DNA of 41,410 bases from Frankia nepalensis (GCF_016786325.1 NZ_JADWYU010000121.1:1-41410), one strand, 5' to 3'; shown: positions 8,214 to 17,440, counted from the first letter of the stretch. Program-made: numbers and translations. Notes: generated from the letters alone by a model not told the origin.

Positions 8214-8903
8214 GTGGCGGCCCTGAACGTCCGCGAGCTGGGTGACTTCATCCGGGACCAGCGGCGCGCCGCGCACATCTCGCTGCGGCAGCTGGCCCAG
8301 CAGGCCGGGGTGAGCAACCCGTACCTGAGCCAGATCGAGCGCGGCCTGCGCAAGCCGTCGGCGGAGATCCTGCAGCAGATCGCCAAGGCGCTGCGCATCT
8401 CCGCCGAGGTCCTCTACGTACAGGCCGGGATCCTCGAGGAGCGGGAGGGCAGCGAGAACCTGCACGCCGCCGTGCTCGCCGACGAGACGCTCACGGCACG
8501 CCAGAAGCAGGTCATCCTCGACATCTATGCGGCGTTCCGCCGGGAGAACGCGGCCGCCGCCGAGGGTGCCCCCGGTGGCGGGGGTTCCGGCGCCACCACG
8601 GGAACGGGAGCGCCGGACGCCGCGGCCCGGGACGCGCGGGCGCCGGAGTCCGGGCCCGCCCCCGCCGCTCCGGCCAGGGCCCGGCAAAGCACGCCCGCCA
8701 CGGGCACGACCCGGCGGGCGCGCGCCGCGGGCAACGGGAACGCCGCGGATCAGCCCGCGCGCCGGGCCACCACCCCGAAGTCCACCACCCCGAAGGCAAC
8801 GACCCGGCGGACGGCGACGACCGCCAAGGCCGCGGCGGACGCTCCCCACGCCAACCCGGCGGCGGCCACCACCGAAGAACCAACGGCGACGCCCGCGCCG
8901 TAG
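8214..8903 (+). CDS. XRE-family transcriptional regulator with Ala/Thr-rich tail (partner of HbhA-like gene)
   Basis: A 229-residue regulator. Residues about 7-70 are a helix-turn-helix of the XRE/lambda repressor class: LRQLAQQAGVSNPYLSQIER contains both helices, followed by LRKPSAEILQQIAKALRI. A helical segment (TARQKQVILDIYAAF) then leads into about 110 residues of low-complexity Ala/Thr/Pro/Arg sequence with Lys-containing TTPKSTTPKATT repeats. I chose GTG 8214 because GAGGGAGG ends 11 nt before it; a GTG at 8202 would overlap that site. The order XRE regulator then HbhA-like gene matches Rv0474-Rv0475 of M. tuberculosis, so it probably acts on itself and the next gene. Confidence 0.8.
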   Translation: MAALNVRELGDFIRDQRRAAHISLRQLAQQAGVSNPYLSQIERGLRKPSAEILQQIAKALRISAEVLYVQAGILEEREGSENLHAAVLADETLTARQKQVILDIYAAFRRENAAAAEGAPGGGGSGATTGTGAPDAAARDARAPESGPAPAAPARARQSTPATGTTRRARAAGNGNAADQPARRATTPKSTTPKATTRRTATTAKAAADAPHANPAAATTEEPTATPAP

Positions 8904-8913
8904 CCGGCGCGGG
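8892..8913 (+). terminator. 9-bp hairpin spanning the regulator's stop codon
   Basis: CCCGCGCCG (8892-8900) and CGGCGCGGG (8905-8913) with loop TAGC that contains the stop codon. It may attenuate read-through into the HbhA-like gene. Confidence 0.45.
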
Positions 8914-9030
8914 CTCGACGATCCATGACGGTGAACCCGACTGACCCTGAAGGCGGTGCACCGCGCCCAGCACGACAACGGACAGACAGATGCGCGTAGG
9001 ACCGCCGGTCTCACGCGCGGAGGAGGTCAG

Positions 9031-9678
9031 ATGGCTACCGAACGGACGACCACGCCCCGAACCAGGCGCACCGGCGCCGCGGCGTCCTCGAAGAGCACCT
9101 CGGCGCGCGGCGGGAGCACCACCGCGCGCGGCGGCGGCACGACAACCCGCGGCGCGGGCACCGGCACGGCGGCCCGCGGCACCGGGCCCGAGTCGACGAC
9201 GACGAGGAGCACGCCGAGCCAGCGGCGGGCGCCGATCTCCGAGGTCCGCAAGCCGCTGTATGCCTACGTCGGCGCCGCCGACATCGCCGTCGAGAAGCTG
9301 CGCACCCTGCCCGCCACGGCCGGCACGGAGGTCCGCCGGCTGTCCGACCGGGTCGGCGGGCTGACGATGGAGGCGGTCAAGGTCCCGACCCAGGTCAGCT
9401 CCGTGATGCGCGCCCTGCCGGACACGGTCGGTACCCAGCTGTCCGGCCTTCCGGGCCGGGCCGCGCAGCTCTACAACTCCTGGGCGAACCGCGGCGAGAA
9501 GCGAGTCACCGAGATCCGCCGCGCTCCGGCGACCGAGGAGGCCGTCACCCGTACCCGCACCGCCGTCAGCCGGACCAAGGCGGCGAGCACGTCGGCCCGG
9601 CGCGCGGCCGGTGCCGCGGGCGCCGCGGGCAAGGCCGCCGTCGGCCAGGCGCGCCGCGCCACCGAGCCGCGGAAGTAG
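9031..9678 (+). CDS. Heparin-binding haemagglutinin-like (HbhA-like) protein
   Basis: A 215-residue basic protein. GGAGGAGGT sits 4 nt before the ATG, which fixes the start. The N-terminal ~75 residues are Thr/Arg/Gly/Ser low complexity (TTARGGGTTTRGAG). The core KPLYAYVGAADIAVEKLRTLP aligns by eye with the LLAALGAADLAL region of mycobacterial HbhA, and YNSWANRGEKRVTEIR matches its YNELVERGE segment. The C-terminus is Ala/Lys/Arg-rich but short and lacks the long KKAAPAKK repeats used for heparin binding. Mycobacterial HbhA is a surface adhesin also linked to lipid inclusions and cell growth; that role here is inferred. Tail length makes adhesin function doubtful. Confidence 0.72.
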   Translation: MATERTTTPRTRRTGAAASSKSTSARGGSTTARGGGTTTRGAGTGTAARGTGPESTTTRSTPSQRRAPISEVRKPLYAYVGAADIAVEKLRTLPATAGTEVRRLSDRVGGLTMEAVKVPTQVSSVMRALPDTVGTQLSGLPGRAAQLYNSWANRGEKRVTEIRRAPATEEAVTRTRTAVSRTKAASTSARRAAGAAGAAGKAAVGQARRATEPRK

Positions 9679-9767
9679 CCGCCGGTCAGGCTCCGTTCAC
9701 TGGTTCGCGCCGGCTTTCGCTCGCGCGCCAGGCGCGCTGCGCCTCCGCATGATTGCGGCGAGTGACA

Positions 9768-9811
9768 TGGACCACGAGTCCTGGACCCGGACGTCCGGGA
9801 CTCGTGGTCCA
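9768..9811. promoter_or_regulatory. 14-bp perfect inverted repeat just before the aldo/keto reductase start
   Basis: TGGACCACGAGTCC (9768-9781) pairs with GGACTCGTGGTCCA (9798-9811); the loop holds a CGGACGTCCG palindrome. It ends 8 nt before the next ATG (9820), where no normal ribosome binding site is seen. It may be the HbhA-unit terminator, an operator, or a translation-blocking hairpin. Confidence 0.55.
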
Positions 9812-9819
9812 CATGTTGT

Positions 9820-10782
<963 letters not shown>

Positions 10783-10968
10783 CCGCTTGGCGGCAGGGCG
10801 GGCGCCCTCGACACCGCGCGAGCGCCCGCCGACTCGTCGGCGGAAAGAGCGGGCCGGTGGGCGCCGCGCACCTGCCAGCCTGCCCACCGCCGCCGTTTCG
10901 AAGCCGTCCCCTCCGGGTGAGCGCCGCGGTCAGCCGCCGCTGACGGGAGAACCTGGCACTGGCTCGGC

Positions 10969-11001
10969 GGGCTTGGGCTCGGTCGGGTTGGGCTCGTGGG
11001 G
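10969..11001 (+). other. G-quadruplex-capable motif between convergent genes
   Basis: Within 10783-11008, which has no gene, five G-runs occur: GGG at 10969, 10975, 10985 and 10990, and GGGG at 10998, with loops of 3, 7, 2 and 5 nt. This meets the usual G3N1-7 rule. No conventional terminator hairpin was found for either flanking gene. Confidence 0.5.
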
Positions 11002-11008
11002 TTGGCTC

Positions 11009-12205
11009 CTACGACGCCCCGGCCGGGCGTGGGAAGGCCGCGCGGTTCGGGCGACGCGCGGTCGCCGTGGGCTGTTGCTGGCGTGGGACGACGGTGACGG
11101 CGGGCCGGGGCAGGACGCGTTCGATCTCGTCGGCACCGAGGCGGGCGCCGGCGACGGCGCGCAGCTCGGAGCCGAGGCGGGCGGCGGCGGCGCGGTGCGA
11201 GCCGTCGTCGAGCATCCGCGCGATGGCGTCGCGGATCACGGGAGCGGGGGCGGAGCGGCGCACCGTCAGACCGGCGCCGGAGCGGGCGACCGCCGCGCCC
11301 ACCGCCTTCTGGTCGCCGAGGGTGAAAGCCGGAAGGATGACCATCGGCAGGTCATGCGCGAGGGCCTGCAGGGTGGTGCTGAAGCCACCGTGGCCGACGA
11401 CCATGCTGACGTTCGGCAGCACCTCGCGGTGCGGCAGGAAGCCGTGCGCCTCGACGTTGCGCGGCACGTCGAGCTCGGCGGGGTTGACGGCGCGGCCGGT
11501 GGTCAGTACCACCTCGACCGGCAGGTCGGCCACAGCCGTCATGATCTCCCGCAGCGTCTCGACCTGGCCACGGTAGAAGATCGAGCTGAGGCTCACCAGG
11601 GCACGGCCGGTCCCGGAATGCGGCACGGGCGACACCCCGGCCGGCCAGACCGGGCCGGTCAGCCGCGTGTTCGGCGCCCTGACCACCCGCGGCTCCAGCG
11701 CGGGGATCCCCGGCACCAGCGCCCGGGCGGCCCGGGCCCACAGGGCGGTCGGCGACAGGCGCCGCTGGCCGCTCAGCAGCCGCACCCAGGGGGCGAAGCC
11801 ACGGGTCATGAAGCCGTGCAGGGTGTGGTGCAGGACGACGTGCCGCACCCGGCCCCGCCGCGTCTGCAGGGCGTGCAGCGCCCCGAGCAGCATCGCGTCG
11901 ACGACGACCAGGTCGGCCTCCTCCCGGTCGAGGGACTCCACCAGGTCGACGCCCGCCCCGGCGTCGAGGAAGACGCCCACGTAGTCGGCGGCCCAGCGCG
12001 CCAGGCTCATCCGGTCCAGCGGGGTGTGGGCGGCCGCGCGGCGGTACGCCTCGAACCGCAGCCCGGCTGGCTGGAACGTCGAACGCTGCTCGGCGTGGCC
12101 GAGTACCCGCACGTCGTGACCGCGGCGGCTCAGCTCGACCGCGATGCCGAGAGCGGGCGGCACGTTGCCGCCGCCGTTGAAGGTCACCACCAGGACCTTG
12201 CTCAT
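11009..12205 (-). CDS. Glycosyltransferase, UGT/MGT (GT1-like) family
   Basis: A 398-residue GT-B fold enzyme. The N-terminus MSKVLVVTFNGGGNVPPALG is the Gly-rich acceptor-domain loop, and the C-terminal half carries the nucleotide-sugar site: VVGHGGFSTTLQALAHDLPM followed by a late LGDQ, which parallels the HCG/HGG..T and D/E-Q donor motifs of macrolide and sterol glycosyltransferases. It probably moves a sugar from an NDP donor to a small hydrophobic acceptor in the cytoplasm. GGAGAG lies 8 nt before the ATG. It follows the methyltransferase gene by 210 nt on the same strand; a TetR-like dyad lies upstream. Acceptor and donor are unknown. Confidence 0.87.
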   Translation of the reverse strand: MSKVLVVTFNGGGNVPPALGIAVELSRRGHDVRVLGHAEQRSTFQPAGLRFEAYRRAAAHTPLDRMSLARWAADYVGVFLDAGAGVDLVESLDREEADLVVVDAMLLGALHALQTRRGRVRHVVLHHTLHGFMTRGFAPWVRLLSGQRRLSPTALWARAARALVPGIPALEPRVVRAPNTRLTGPVWPAGVSPVPHSGTGRALVSLSSIFYRGQVETLREIMTAVADLPVEVVLTTGRAVNPAELDVPRNVEAHGFLPHREVLPNVSMVVGHGGFSTTLQALAHDLPMVILPAFTLGDQKAVGAAVARSGAGLTVRRSAPAPVIRDAIARMLDDGSHRAAAARLGSELRAVAGARLGADEIERVLPRPAVTVVPRQQQPTATARRPNRAAFPRPAGAS

Positions 12206-12262
12206 GCTGACGACTCTCCAGTATCGGAAGAATCGCGGAACAGGCGGGGGGTTGCAGTTGAC

Positions 12263-12278
12263 CGTAATGACAGTTACG
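12263..12278 (-). promoter_or_regulatory. CGTAA-n6-TTACG dyad upstream of the glycosyltransferase
   Basis: CGTAA (12263-12267) and TTACG (12274-12278) form a perfect 5-bp inverted repeat in an AT-richer patch about 58 nt before the glycosyltransferase ATG. Its size suits a TetR/MarR-type operator. No such regulator gene is in the window. Confidence 0.35.
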
Positions 12279-12415
12279 TTTCAGCGTTCCGATCTGCCTC
12301 TTGCCTGGTCAGGGCGACGACAGATCCGCAGGTCAGCGCCTCACCGGGCGCTCCGCGACCGACTGGTTGCTGATCGTGACAGCGTCGACGGACGCTGTCC
12401 GCGCACTCATCCACC

Positions 12416-13255
12416 TCATTCGAGCGGTCCGCGGCGGCCCGCGGGCGGCCAGGCGAGGGTGAGCTCGCCAAGCCGCCAGCGGCGCGGAGTGAGCTGGATG
12501 GGCCAGCCGGCTGCCCGCAGAGCGCCCACGGCCTGCGTCCAGCGCATACGCGGGCCAAACGGGGCGTAACTGGCGGCATGGTCCCAGGCCTCGTCGAACG
12601 CCGTCAGCAGGGCGTGGATGGGCTCGCCGGCCACGTTGCGCGCGATCAGCGCCTTGGGAAGCCGCTCGGCCAGATCGGACGGGCGTTCGAGGCTCGGCAG
12701 GTGCGCGGACAGCGTCAGCGTCCCCGGGCCTTCGACGGGCAGCGCGAACCAGCAGGCGCGCCGGCCGATCTCGTCGCAGGTGCCCTCGACGAGCAGGCCA
12801 CCGGGCGCGAGCCGGGAGCGCATCGCCTGCCAGGCCGGCTCGACCTCATGCTCGGCGTACTGGCGCAGCACGTTCATCGCCCGGATGACCAGCGGGCGCC
12901 GGCCGGCGAGCTCGAACCCGCCTCGGGCGAAGGTCAGGCCGGGCGGACGGGCGGCGTGCACCGCCGCGGCGACCCGTTCGGGGTCGAGCTCCAGGCCGAG
13001 CACGCGCGCCGACGGGCAGACGGCCCGCAGCCGGTCGTAGAGCTCGACGGCCGTCACCGGCGACGCCCCGTACCCCAGGTCGATGACGAGCGGCTCGTCC
13101 GCGGCGCGCAGCAGGGCCGCCCGCGTGCCCGTCAGCCACCGGTCGACCCGGCGCAGCCGGTTCGGCGCCGTCGTGCCCCGGGTCGGCAGGCCGAGCGCGC
13201 GGGCCCGGCCGGCCGCCAGCCGTGGGGGCCGGCGCCCAGCCGCCGCCGTCGTCAC
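12416..13255 (-). CDS. Class I SAM-dependent methyltransferase
   Basis: A 279-residue protein. Motif I is LVIDLGYGASPVTAVELYDR (Asp-x-Gly-x-Gly loop for S-adenosylmethionine), followed by VLGLELDPERVAAA, whose acidic residue after strand 2 binds the ribose. A second half with LAPGGLLVEGTCDEIGRRA matches the post-motif III GG region. N-terminal residues 1-30 are basic and unstructured. Homologues of this arrangement in actinobacteria are annotated only as class I methyltransferases. The gene points away from mshA across a 478-nt region and is followed by the glycosyltransferase; functional linkage is possible but not shown. The substrate is unknown. Confidence 0.8.
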   Translation of the reverse strand: MTTAAAGRRPPRLAAGRARALGLPTRGTTAPNRLRRVDRWLTGTRAALLRAADEPLVIDLGYGASPVTAVELYDRLRAVCPSARVLGLELDPERVAAAVHAARPPGLTFARGGFELAGRRPLVIRAMNVLRQYAEHEVEPAWQAMRSRLAPGGLLVEGTCDEIGRRACWFALPVEGPGTLTLSAHLPSLERPSDLAERLPKALIARNVAGEPIHALLTAFDEAWDHAASYAPFGPRMRWTQAVGALRAAGWPIQLTPRRWRLGELTLAWPPAGRRGPLE

Positions 13256-13272
13256 CTCTCTACCTTGACAGA

Positions 13273-13326
13273 CGGCTCTGCCTCGGCGATCGGCTCTGCC
13301 CGGGCGGACGGTTCTGCCCAGGCGGA
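13273..13326. repeat. Three 18-bp tandem repeats in the methyltransferase-mshA spacer
   Basis: Units at 13273-13290, 13291-13308 and 13309-13326 share CGGYTCTGCC and differ at a few bases. The spacer 13256-13733 has no gene I trust. It holds further GC-rich palindromes (CCCGGGCGGG type, about 13350-13375) and near 13645-13680 an AT-richer stretch that probably contains the mshA promoter. Confidence 0.7.
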
Positions 13327-13733
13327 CGGCTCCGTCCGCCTCGCCGGCCCGGGCGGGTCTCCGCCCGGGCGGGCTCCGGGATGACCACGGGCCACCGCGG
13401 GGATACCGCTATCTGCCGTCCCCTCGGCCATCGCGTCGGGGACACGGCCCGGTGGCCGGCCCTCGCCTGGGACGCGCGCTCAGCCGCCCAGACCCCGACG
13501 TGAGGAGGATCGCGCCGCCCAAAACAGTCGGATAGGCGCCATAACGGCCCTAAGGTGGACAGTCGGCCAACCAGGACGGCCCCTGCGCCGGTCGTCCTTG
13601 GCGCCGCGAGGGCCGGTACGGGCATGCCCAGCCGGACGCACACGTTGCAAAGTCCGGGCAATGCAATGTTCGAGTAACAAACGCCGAACGGGCCTGAAGC
13701 GGGACTGTCCGCCGGCCGGTTCGCGGTGGGCGC

Positions 13734-15044
13734 GTGGAGGTGGTCGTGCAGCTGGTCGCGGGCGGAGGCGAACCGTCTCACCAACGGCACGGCGGGCCCC
13801 GGCGGGTCGCGATGCTGTCGATGCACACCTCGCCGCTCGAACAACCAGGCACCGGCGACGCCGGCGGCCTGAACGTGTACGTCGTGGAGCTGTCCCGTCA
13901 GCTCGCGGCGCTGGGCACCGAGGTCGAGGTGTTCACCCGGGCGACCAGCAGCAGCCTCCCGCCGACGGCCGAGCTGCACCCCGGGGTGACGGTCCGGCAC
14001 GTGCCGGCCGGCCCCTTCGAGGAGATGCAACGCGCCGAGCTGCCCGCCTGGATGTGCGCCTTCACCGCGGACGTGCTGCGCGCCGAGGCCGAACGGGAGC
14101 CGGGCTGGTTCGACCTGGTCCACTCGCACTACTGGCTGTCCGGCCAGGTCGGGCTCGCCGCGGCCCGCCGCTGGGGCGCCCCGCTGGTGCACACCGCGCA
14201 CACCCTCGCGAAGGTGAAGAACCGCACACTCGCCGTGGGTGACCCGCCGGAGCCGCCGGCCCGGGTGCTGGGCGAGGAAGAGGTGGTCGCGGCCTCGACC
14301 CGACTGGTGGCCTCGACCGCCGAGGAGGCCCGCCATCTCGTCGACCTGTACGGAGCCGACCCGACTGCCGTCGACGTGGTCGCTCCGGGCGTCGACCTGG
14401 AGATGTTCCGGCCGGGCGAGCAGGCGGCGGCCCGGCGGCGCATCGGCGTCCCGGTGAACGGCCACCTGCTGCTGTTCGTCGGCCGCATCCAGCCGCTGAA
14501 GGCACCCGACCTGCTGCTGCACGCGACGGCCGAGCTGCTGCGCCGCGACCCGCGGCTGCGCGAGTCGCTGACGGTGGCCGTGGTCGGCGGGCCGAGCGGC
14601 ACCGGACTGGACCGGCCGGACGCGCTGGTGAAGCTGGCCGCCGACCTGGGCATCTCCGACGTCGTCCTGTTCCACCCGCCGGCGCCGCGCGCCCAGCTCG
14701 CCGACTGGTTCCGGGCGGCCACCGCGGTCGTCGTGCCGAGCCACAGCGAGAGCTTCGGACTGGTCGCGATCGAGGCCCAGGCCTGCGGAACGCCGGTCGT
14801 GGCGGCGGCCGTCGGCGGGCTGCGCATCGCCGTCGCCGACGGCCGCTCGGGCATACTGATCGCCGGCCGCGACCCGGTCGCGTACGCGGACGCGCTGTCC
14901 GAGCTGCTGGCGCGACCGGGCTGGCGGCGCCGGCTGGCGGCCGGCGCCCGCGCGCACGCCGCCGGCTTCGGCTGGCCGGCGACCGCCCACGGCGTCCTCG
15001 CCTCCTATCGCGCCGCCTTGTCCCCCTCGGCCGTCGCCGTCTGA
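13734..15044 (+). CDS. mshA: D-inositol-3-phosphate glycosyltransferase MshA
   Basis: The first enzyme of mycothiol synthesis: it joins UDP-GlcNAc to 1L-myo-inositol-1-phosphate. The 436-residue GT4 protein matches M. tuberculosis MshA throughout: [19 protein letters not shown] (acceptor domain), [31 protein letters not shown], the phosphate-binding [14 protein letters not shown] with Arg/Lys, and the donor-binding [19 protein letters not shown]. The GTG at 13734 gives 26 residues before the conserved start; ATG 13812 is an alternative. YbjN-domain gene downstream is the usual neighbour (Rv0486-Rv0487). The last six codons with the stop are repeated twice more immediately downstream (15045-15080). 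Confidence 0.95.
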   Translation: MEVVVQLVAGGGEPSHQRHGGPRRVAMLSMHTSPLEQPGTGDAGGLNVYVVELSRQLAALGTEVEVFTRATSSSLPPTAELHPGVTVRHVPAGPFEEMQRAELPAWMCAFTADVLRAEAEREPGWFDLVHSHYWLSGQVGLAAARRWGAPLVHTAHTLAKVKNRTLAVGDPPEPPARVLGEEEVVAASTRLVASTAEEARHLVDLYGADPTAVDVVAPGVDLEMFRPGEQAAARRRIGVPVNGHLLLFVGRIQPLKAPDLLLHATAELLRRDPRLRESLTVAVVGGPSGTGLDRPDALVKLAADLGISDVVLFHPPAPRAQLADWFRAATAVVVPSHSESFGLVAIEAQACGTPVVAAAVGGLRIAVADGRSGILIAGRDPVAYADALSELLARPGWRRRLAAGARAHAAGFGWPATAHGVLASYRAALSPSAVAV

Positions 15045-15080
15045 TCGGCCGTCGCCGTCCGATCGGCCGTCGCCGTCCGA
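15027..15080 (+). repeat. 18-bp x3 tandem repeat across the mshA stop codon
   Basis: Units 15027-15044 (inside mshA, ending TGA), 15045-15062 and 15063-15080 are identical except that the TGA of unit 1 is CGA in units 2 and 3. Confidence 0.95.
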
Positions 15081-15213
15081 TCCCGTCACGGCGTGGTCCT
15101 CGTCACCACGCGGCCCGCCACCGTTTGATCATCGTCCTGAGAGGTCATTGCCGCTGAGGTCAGCCCCGCTTACGGTCGGGACTGCCGACACGAGGCGGAG
15201 GAGGCAGTCGTTC

Positions 15214-15741
15214 ATGACCACGACGACATCGGCTGGGGCTGGAGTGGCCGGGAGGATCAGCGAAACCGAACGCGCCTTCCTGGACGAGGTGATCACGAAG
15301 GCGCTGGACGACCTCGAGCTGACCTACGAGCACCCCGGGACCGGGTCATTCCTGGTCACCCTGGAGGGCGAGCACAAGCTGCGCACGATGACCTGGCTCG
15401 TCGTCCAGGACCACACGCTGCTCATCGAGGCGTTCTTCATGCGCAAGCCGGCGGAGAACGTGGCCGGAACCTACGGGTTCCTGCTCAGCCGCAACGCGAA
15501 GACCTACGGCGTGCACTTCTCGATCGACCGGATCGGCGACATCTTCCTCACCGGCCAGGTGCCGCTCACCGCGGTCAACGCCGATGAGATCGACCGGCTG
15601 CTGGGCTGCACCCGCACCTACGCCGACGAGAACTTCGACCCGGCGATCGCGCTCGGCTTCGCCCAGGCCATCGCCCGCGAGAAGGCATGGCGCGCCAAGG
15701 TCGCCGCCGAGGCCCGCGCCGCCCGCCTGACCCAGCAATAG
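15214..15741 (+). CDS. YbjN domain-containing protein
   Basis: A 175-residue soluble alpha/beta protein of the YbjN / type III secretion chaperone-like fold. GGAGGAGG lies 9 nt before the ATG. Core features are LTYEHPGTGSFLVTLEGEHK, MTWLVVQDHTLLIEAFFMRK and the last helices FDPAIALGFAQAIAREKAW. In mycobacteria (Rv0487) and other actinobacteria this gene follows mshA, so a shared role in thiol metabolism or stress has been suggested by context only. The molecular function is unknown. It is separated from mshA by 169 nt that include the 18-bp repeats, and may have its own promoter. Confidence 0.85.
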   Translation: MTTTTSAGAGVAGRISETERAFLDEVITKALDDLELTYEHPGTGSFLVTLEGEHKLRTMTWLVVQDHTLLIEAFFMRKPAENVAGTYGFLLSRNAKTYGVHFSIDRIGDIFLTGQVPLTAVNADEIDRLLGCTRTYADENFDPAIALGFAQAIAREKAWRAKVAAEARAARLTQQ

Positions 15742-15857
15742 GACGGTCGCCGGTAAGGGTGCTGGCACGCCCACCCGGACCTCCAGGTCGGCTTCACTCG
15801 TCCGGCAGGGCCCCCGCTCCGCCACAGGCCTGACCCTGTCCCGCTCCGGGCGACCCA

Positions 15858-16015
15858 TCCCCAGACCTGTCCGCAAAAACGCGACCCACAACTCGCGGAT
15901 CAGCGGACAAGTCCCAGACCCCACCACCGACCCGACCCCATCCCGCCCCGAGCAGCCCGTCCCCAGACCTGTCCGCAAAAACGCGACCCATAACTCGCGG
16001 ATCAGCGGACAGGTC
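15858..16015 (-). repeat. Two 56-bp repeats, each a nested hairpin with a T5 tract on the minus strand
   Basis: Copies 15858-15913 and 15960-16015 differ at two bases, 102 nt apart. In copy 2, GACCTGTCCGC (15966-15976) pairs perfectly with GCGGACAGGTC (16005-16015), enclosing CGCGA/TCGCG. Read on the minus strand the inner stem is followed by TTTTT, which resembles an intrinsic terminator. Confidence 0.85.
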
Positions 16016-16322
16016 GCCCCCGGTCCCACCTGTCCCAAACGCAGGGCAGGCACCGCCCGCATCACAGCGGTATCGCTTGTGACAACGGGCCGCAACCCAG
16101 CACGGCGACCAGCCACGCCACCCGACCCCAGGTGCTCCGATGCGCGGGGGTGTGGGGGCGCGCGCCTGCGCCCCCACCCACAGCGACGCGCGACCTCACG
16201 ACGCAACCGCCGGCACGCGAGCCCCGGACACTTGCCAGAACGCAAGCATCAGGCCAAACAAGCGCCGTAGCGCCCGTTAGCGCTGACAGGTGCGACCACC
16301 CGGGGCGCGGCATGGAGATGCG

Positions 16323-16541
16323 TTAGTCCGCGACCTTGCGCAGGCGGGCCGAGAGAGGCGGCGGTCGCCTCAAGATCGCTGGCGCGACCGCCGGCGCTCC
16401 GCCGTCGGGGCGCTGAGCGCCCCGACCTACCTGGTACCGGATAGAACCGGTAGATCCGGGCGGACCTGGTCCACGGCCGGGACCGTCGCCGGGTACCGCT
16501 CGAGGTGTTTAGTCCGCGACCTTGCGCAGGCGGGCCGAGAG
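16323..16541 (-). repeat. 33-bp direct repeat of the nitrobindin gene 3' end
   Basis: Bases 16323-16355 are identical to 16509-16541, which encode the last 10 residues and stop of the nitrobindin-like gene. The copies lie 186 nt apart; sequence on either side does not match. Confidence 0.95.
16404..16426 (-). terminator. Terminator-like hairpin downstream of the nitrobindin gene
   Basis: GTCGGGGCGC (16404-16413) and GCGCCCCGAC (16417-16426) form a perfect 10-bp stem with loop TGA, 83 nt past the stop. No T-run. Confidence 0.55.
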
Positions 16542-17069
16542 GTGGGGCTGCATTGGCTTGCCTTCGGCTTCCATGTCGATGGCGTAGGCGAGGTCGCCGC
16601 CCTCGATGACTCCGTAGAGGCGGACCGAACGGGTCACCTCGCGCGCGGTGGCCGTGCGGATGAGCACGTTCGAGTCGAGCTCGATCTTCGTGCCGGTCAG
16701 CGTGCCGACGTAGATCTCGGCGATGCCGAACGGGTGCGCGAGCATGACCTCGACGAGCTTGCCGCCAGGCCTGGCCGGGTCGTCCTGAAGGCGCCAGAAG
16801 CCTGTCTCGGTGGCGAGCGGGCTGCCCGGCTCACGGCCGTCGCGGGGTTCGTCGGCCCACCAGGTGGTCGAGGCGTAGGCGAGCGCCGGGCGGCCGGTCG
16901 CGAGGAAGGTGATCTCCTGCTCGTAGCGGAAGTCCGGCAGGTCCGTGTACCCGCCGACGCCCTCGCCCCGCCAGGTGCCGACCAGGAACGCCAGCGGCTC
17001 CAGGCTGGGAGGCAGGTCGGGAACCGACATCGGCGACACGGCCGCCGCTCCATCCGTCGTGCTCGACAC
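16509..17069 (-). CDS. Nitrobindin / FABP-family heme-binding beta-barrel protein
   Basis: A 186-residue ten-stranded barrel of the nitrobindin (THAP4-like) family, matching Rv0813c by family and position. The family signature FLVGTWRGEGVGGY is near the N-terminus, WWADEPRDG and ETGFWR follow, and the C-terminal MQPHLSARL carries the His that binds heme iron in nitrobindins. Members bind ferric heme and can isomerise peroxynitrite. GTG start: GAGGAGG lies 4-5 nt upstream; longer frames lack this. A 32-codon membrane ORF lies 101 nt upstream on the same strand. The final 33 bp are duplicated downstream. Confidence 0.88.
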   Translation of the reverse strand: MSSTTDGAAAVSPMSVPDLPPSLEPLAFLVGTWRGEGVGGYTDLPDFRYEQEITFLATGRPALAYASTTWWADEPRDGREPGSPLATETGFWRLQDDPARPGGKLVEVMLAHPFGIAEIYVGTLTGTKIELDSNVLIRTATAREVTRSVRLYGVIEGGDLAYAIDMEAEGKPMQPHLSARLRKVAD

Positions 17070-17170
17070 CGGTCCTCCTCGCTGCAGCGCGCCCGTCCGG
17101 CGCGTCGTTGGCGTCCCCGTTGGCCCGTCCCGCCCGGGACGTGCCCGGACGCGGGGCCGCGCCGGCCTGG

Positions 17171-17269
17171 TCAGCGCTGCCCCTGGTAGAGCCGGTAGGC
17201 CACGTAGCCGGAGCACCAGGCGATCAGCAACGCGGCGGTGGCCAGCAGGCCCGTGAAGACGTAGTGCAT
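17171..17269 (-). CDS. Small single-pass membrane protein (32 residues)
   Basis: An ATG preceded by GGGGAG opens a 32-codon ORF. It encodes MHYVFTGLLATAALLIAWC, then SGYVAYRLYQGQR: a single hydrophobic segment of about 17-20 residues with a basic C-terminus, the pattern of a bitopic membrane microprotein. The spacing between GGGGAG and ATG is short (about 2-3 nt). It lies upstream of and codirectional with the nitrobindin gene and divergent from the ThiX-like gene. I do not recognise a family; membrane regulator or subunit roles are only possibilities. Confidence 0.55.
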   Translation of the reverse strand: MHYVFTGLLATAALLIAWCSGYVAYRLYQGQR

Positions 17270-17440
17270 GACTCCCCGCCGATCAGCCGAAACGGCACAG
17301 TCGGGTGACCAGACGACGATAACCAGCCGTCGCGGCGGAGCCGGGCGCGGATGGTGTCGTGTCGCCGTTCGGGTTGCTCCGCCGGATTCCCAACCGGAAT
17401 GATCGGGAATCGAGCAACGCCGCCGATACTTGAGGGTGCC

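Larger units (their letters stand above)
15742..16508. other. Long non-coding region rich in hairpins and repeats
   Basis: No protein gene is supported over 767 nt. It contains two 56-bp direct repeats (15858-15913, 15960-16015), a 10-bp hairpin with 6-nt loop (16152-16177), a GGCGGTCGC/GCGACCGCC pair (about 16358-16392), a 10-bp hairpin (16404-16426), a TACCGG/CCGGTA dyad (about 16436-16453) and a copy of the downstream gene's 3' end (16323-16355). Confidence 0.7.

Noticed and set aside
13260-15089. 609-codon minus-strand frame over mshA
   Set aside because: Antisense of a clear MshA; begins and ends within repeat sequence.
15858-16015. CRISPR array
   Set aside because: Only two repeat copies, with a 46-nt unique interval and 56-nt repeats; no cas genes nearby.
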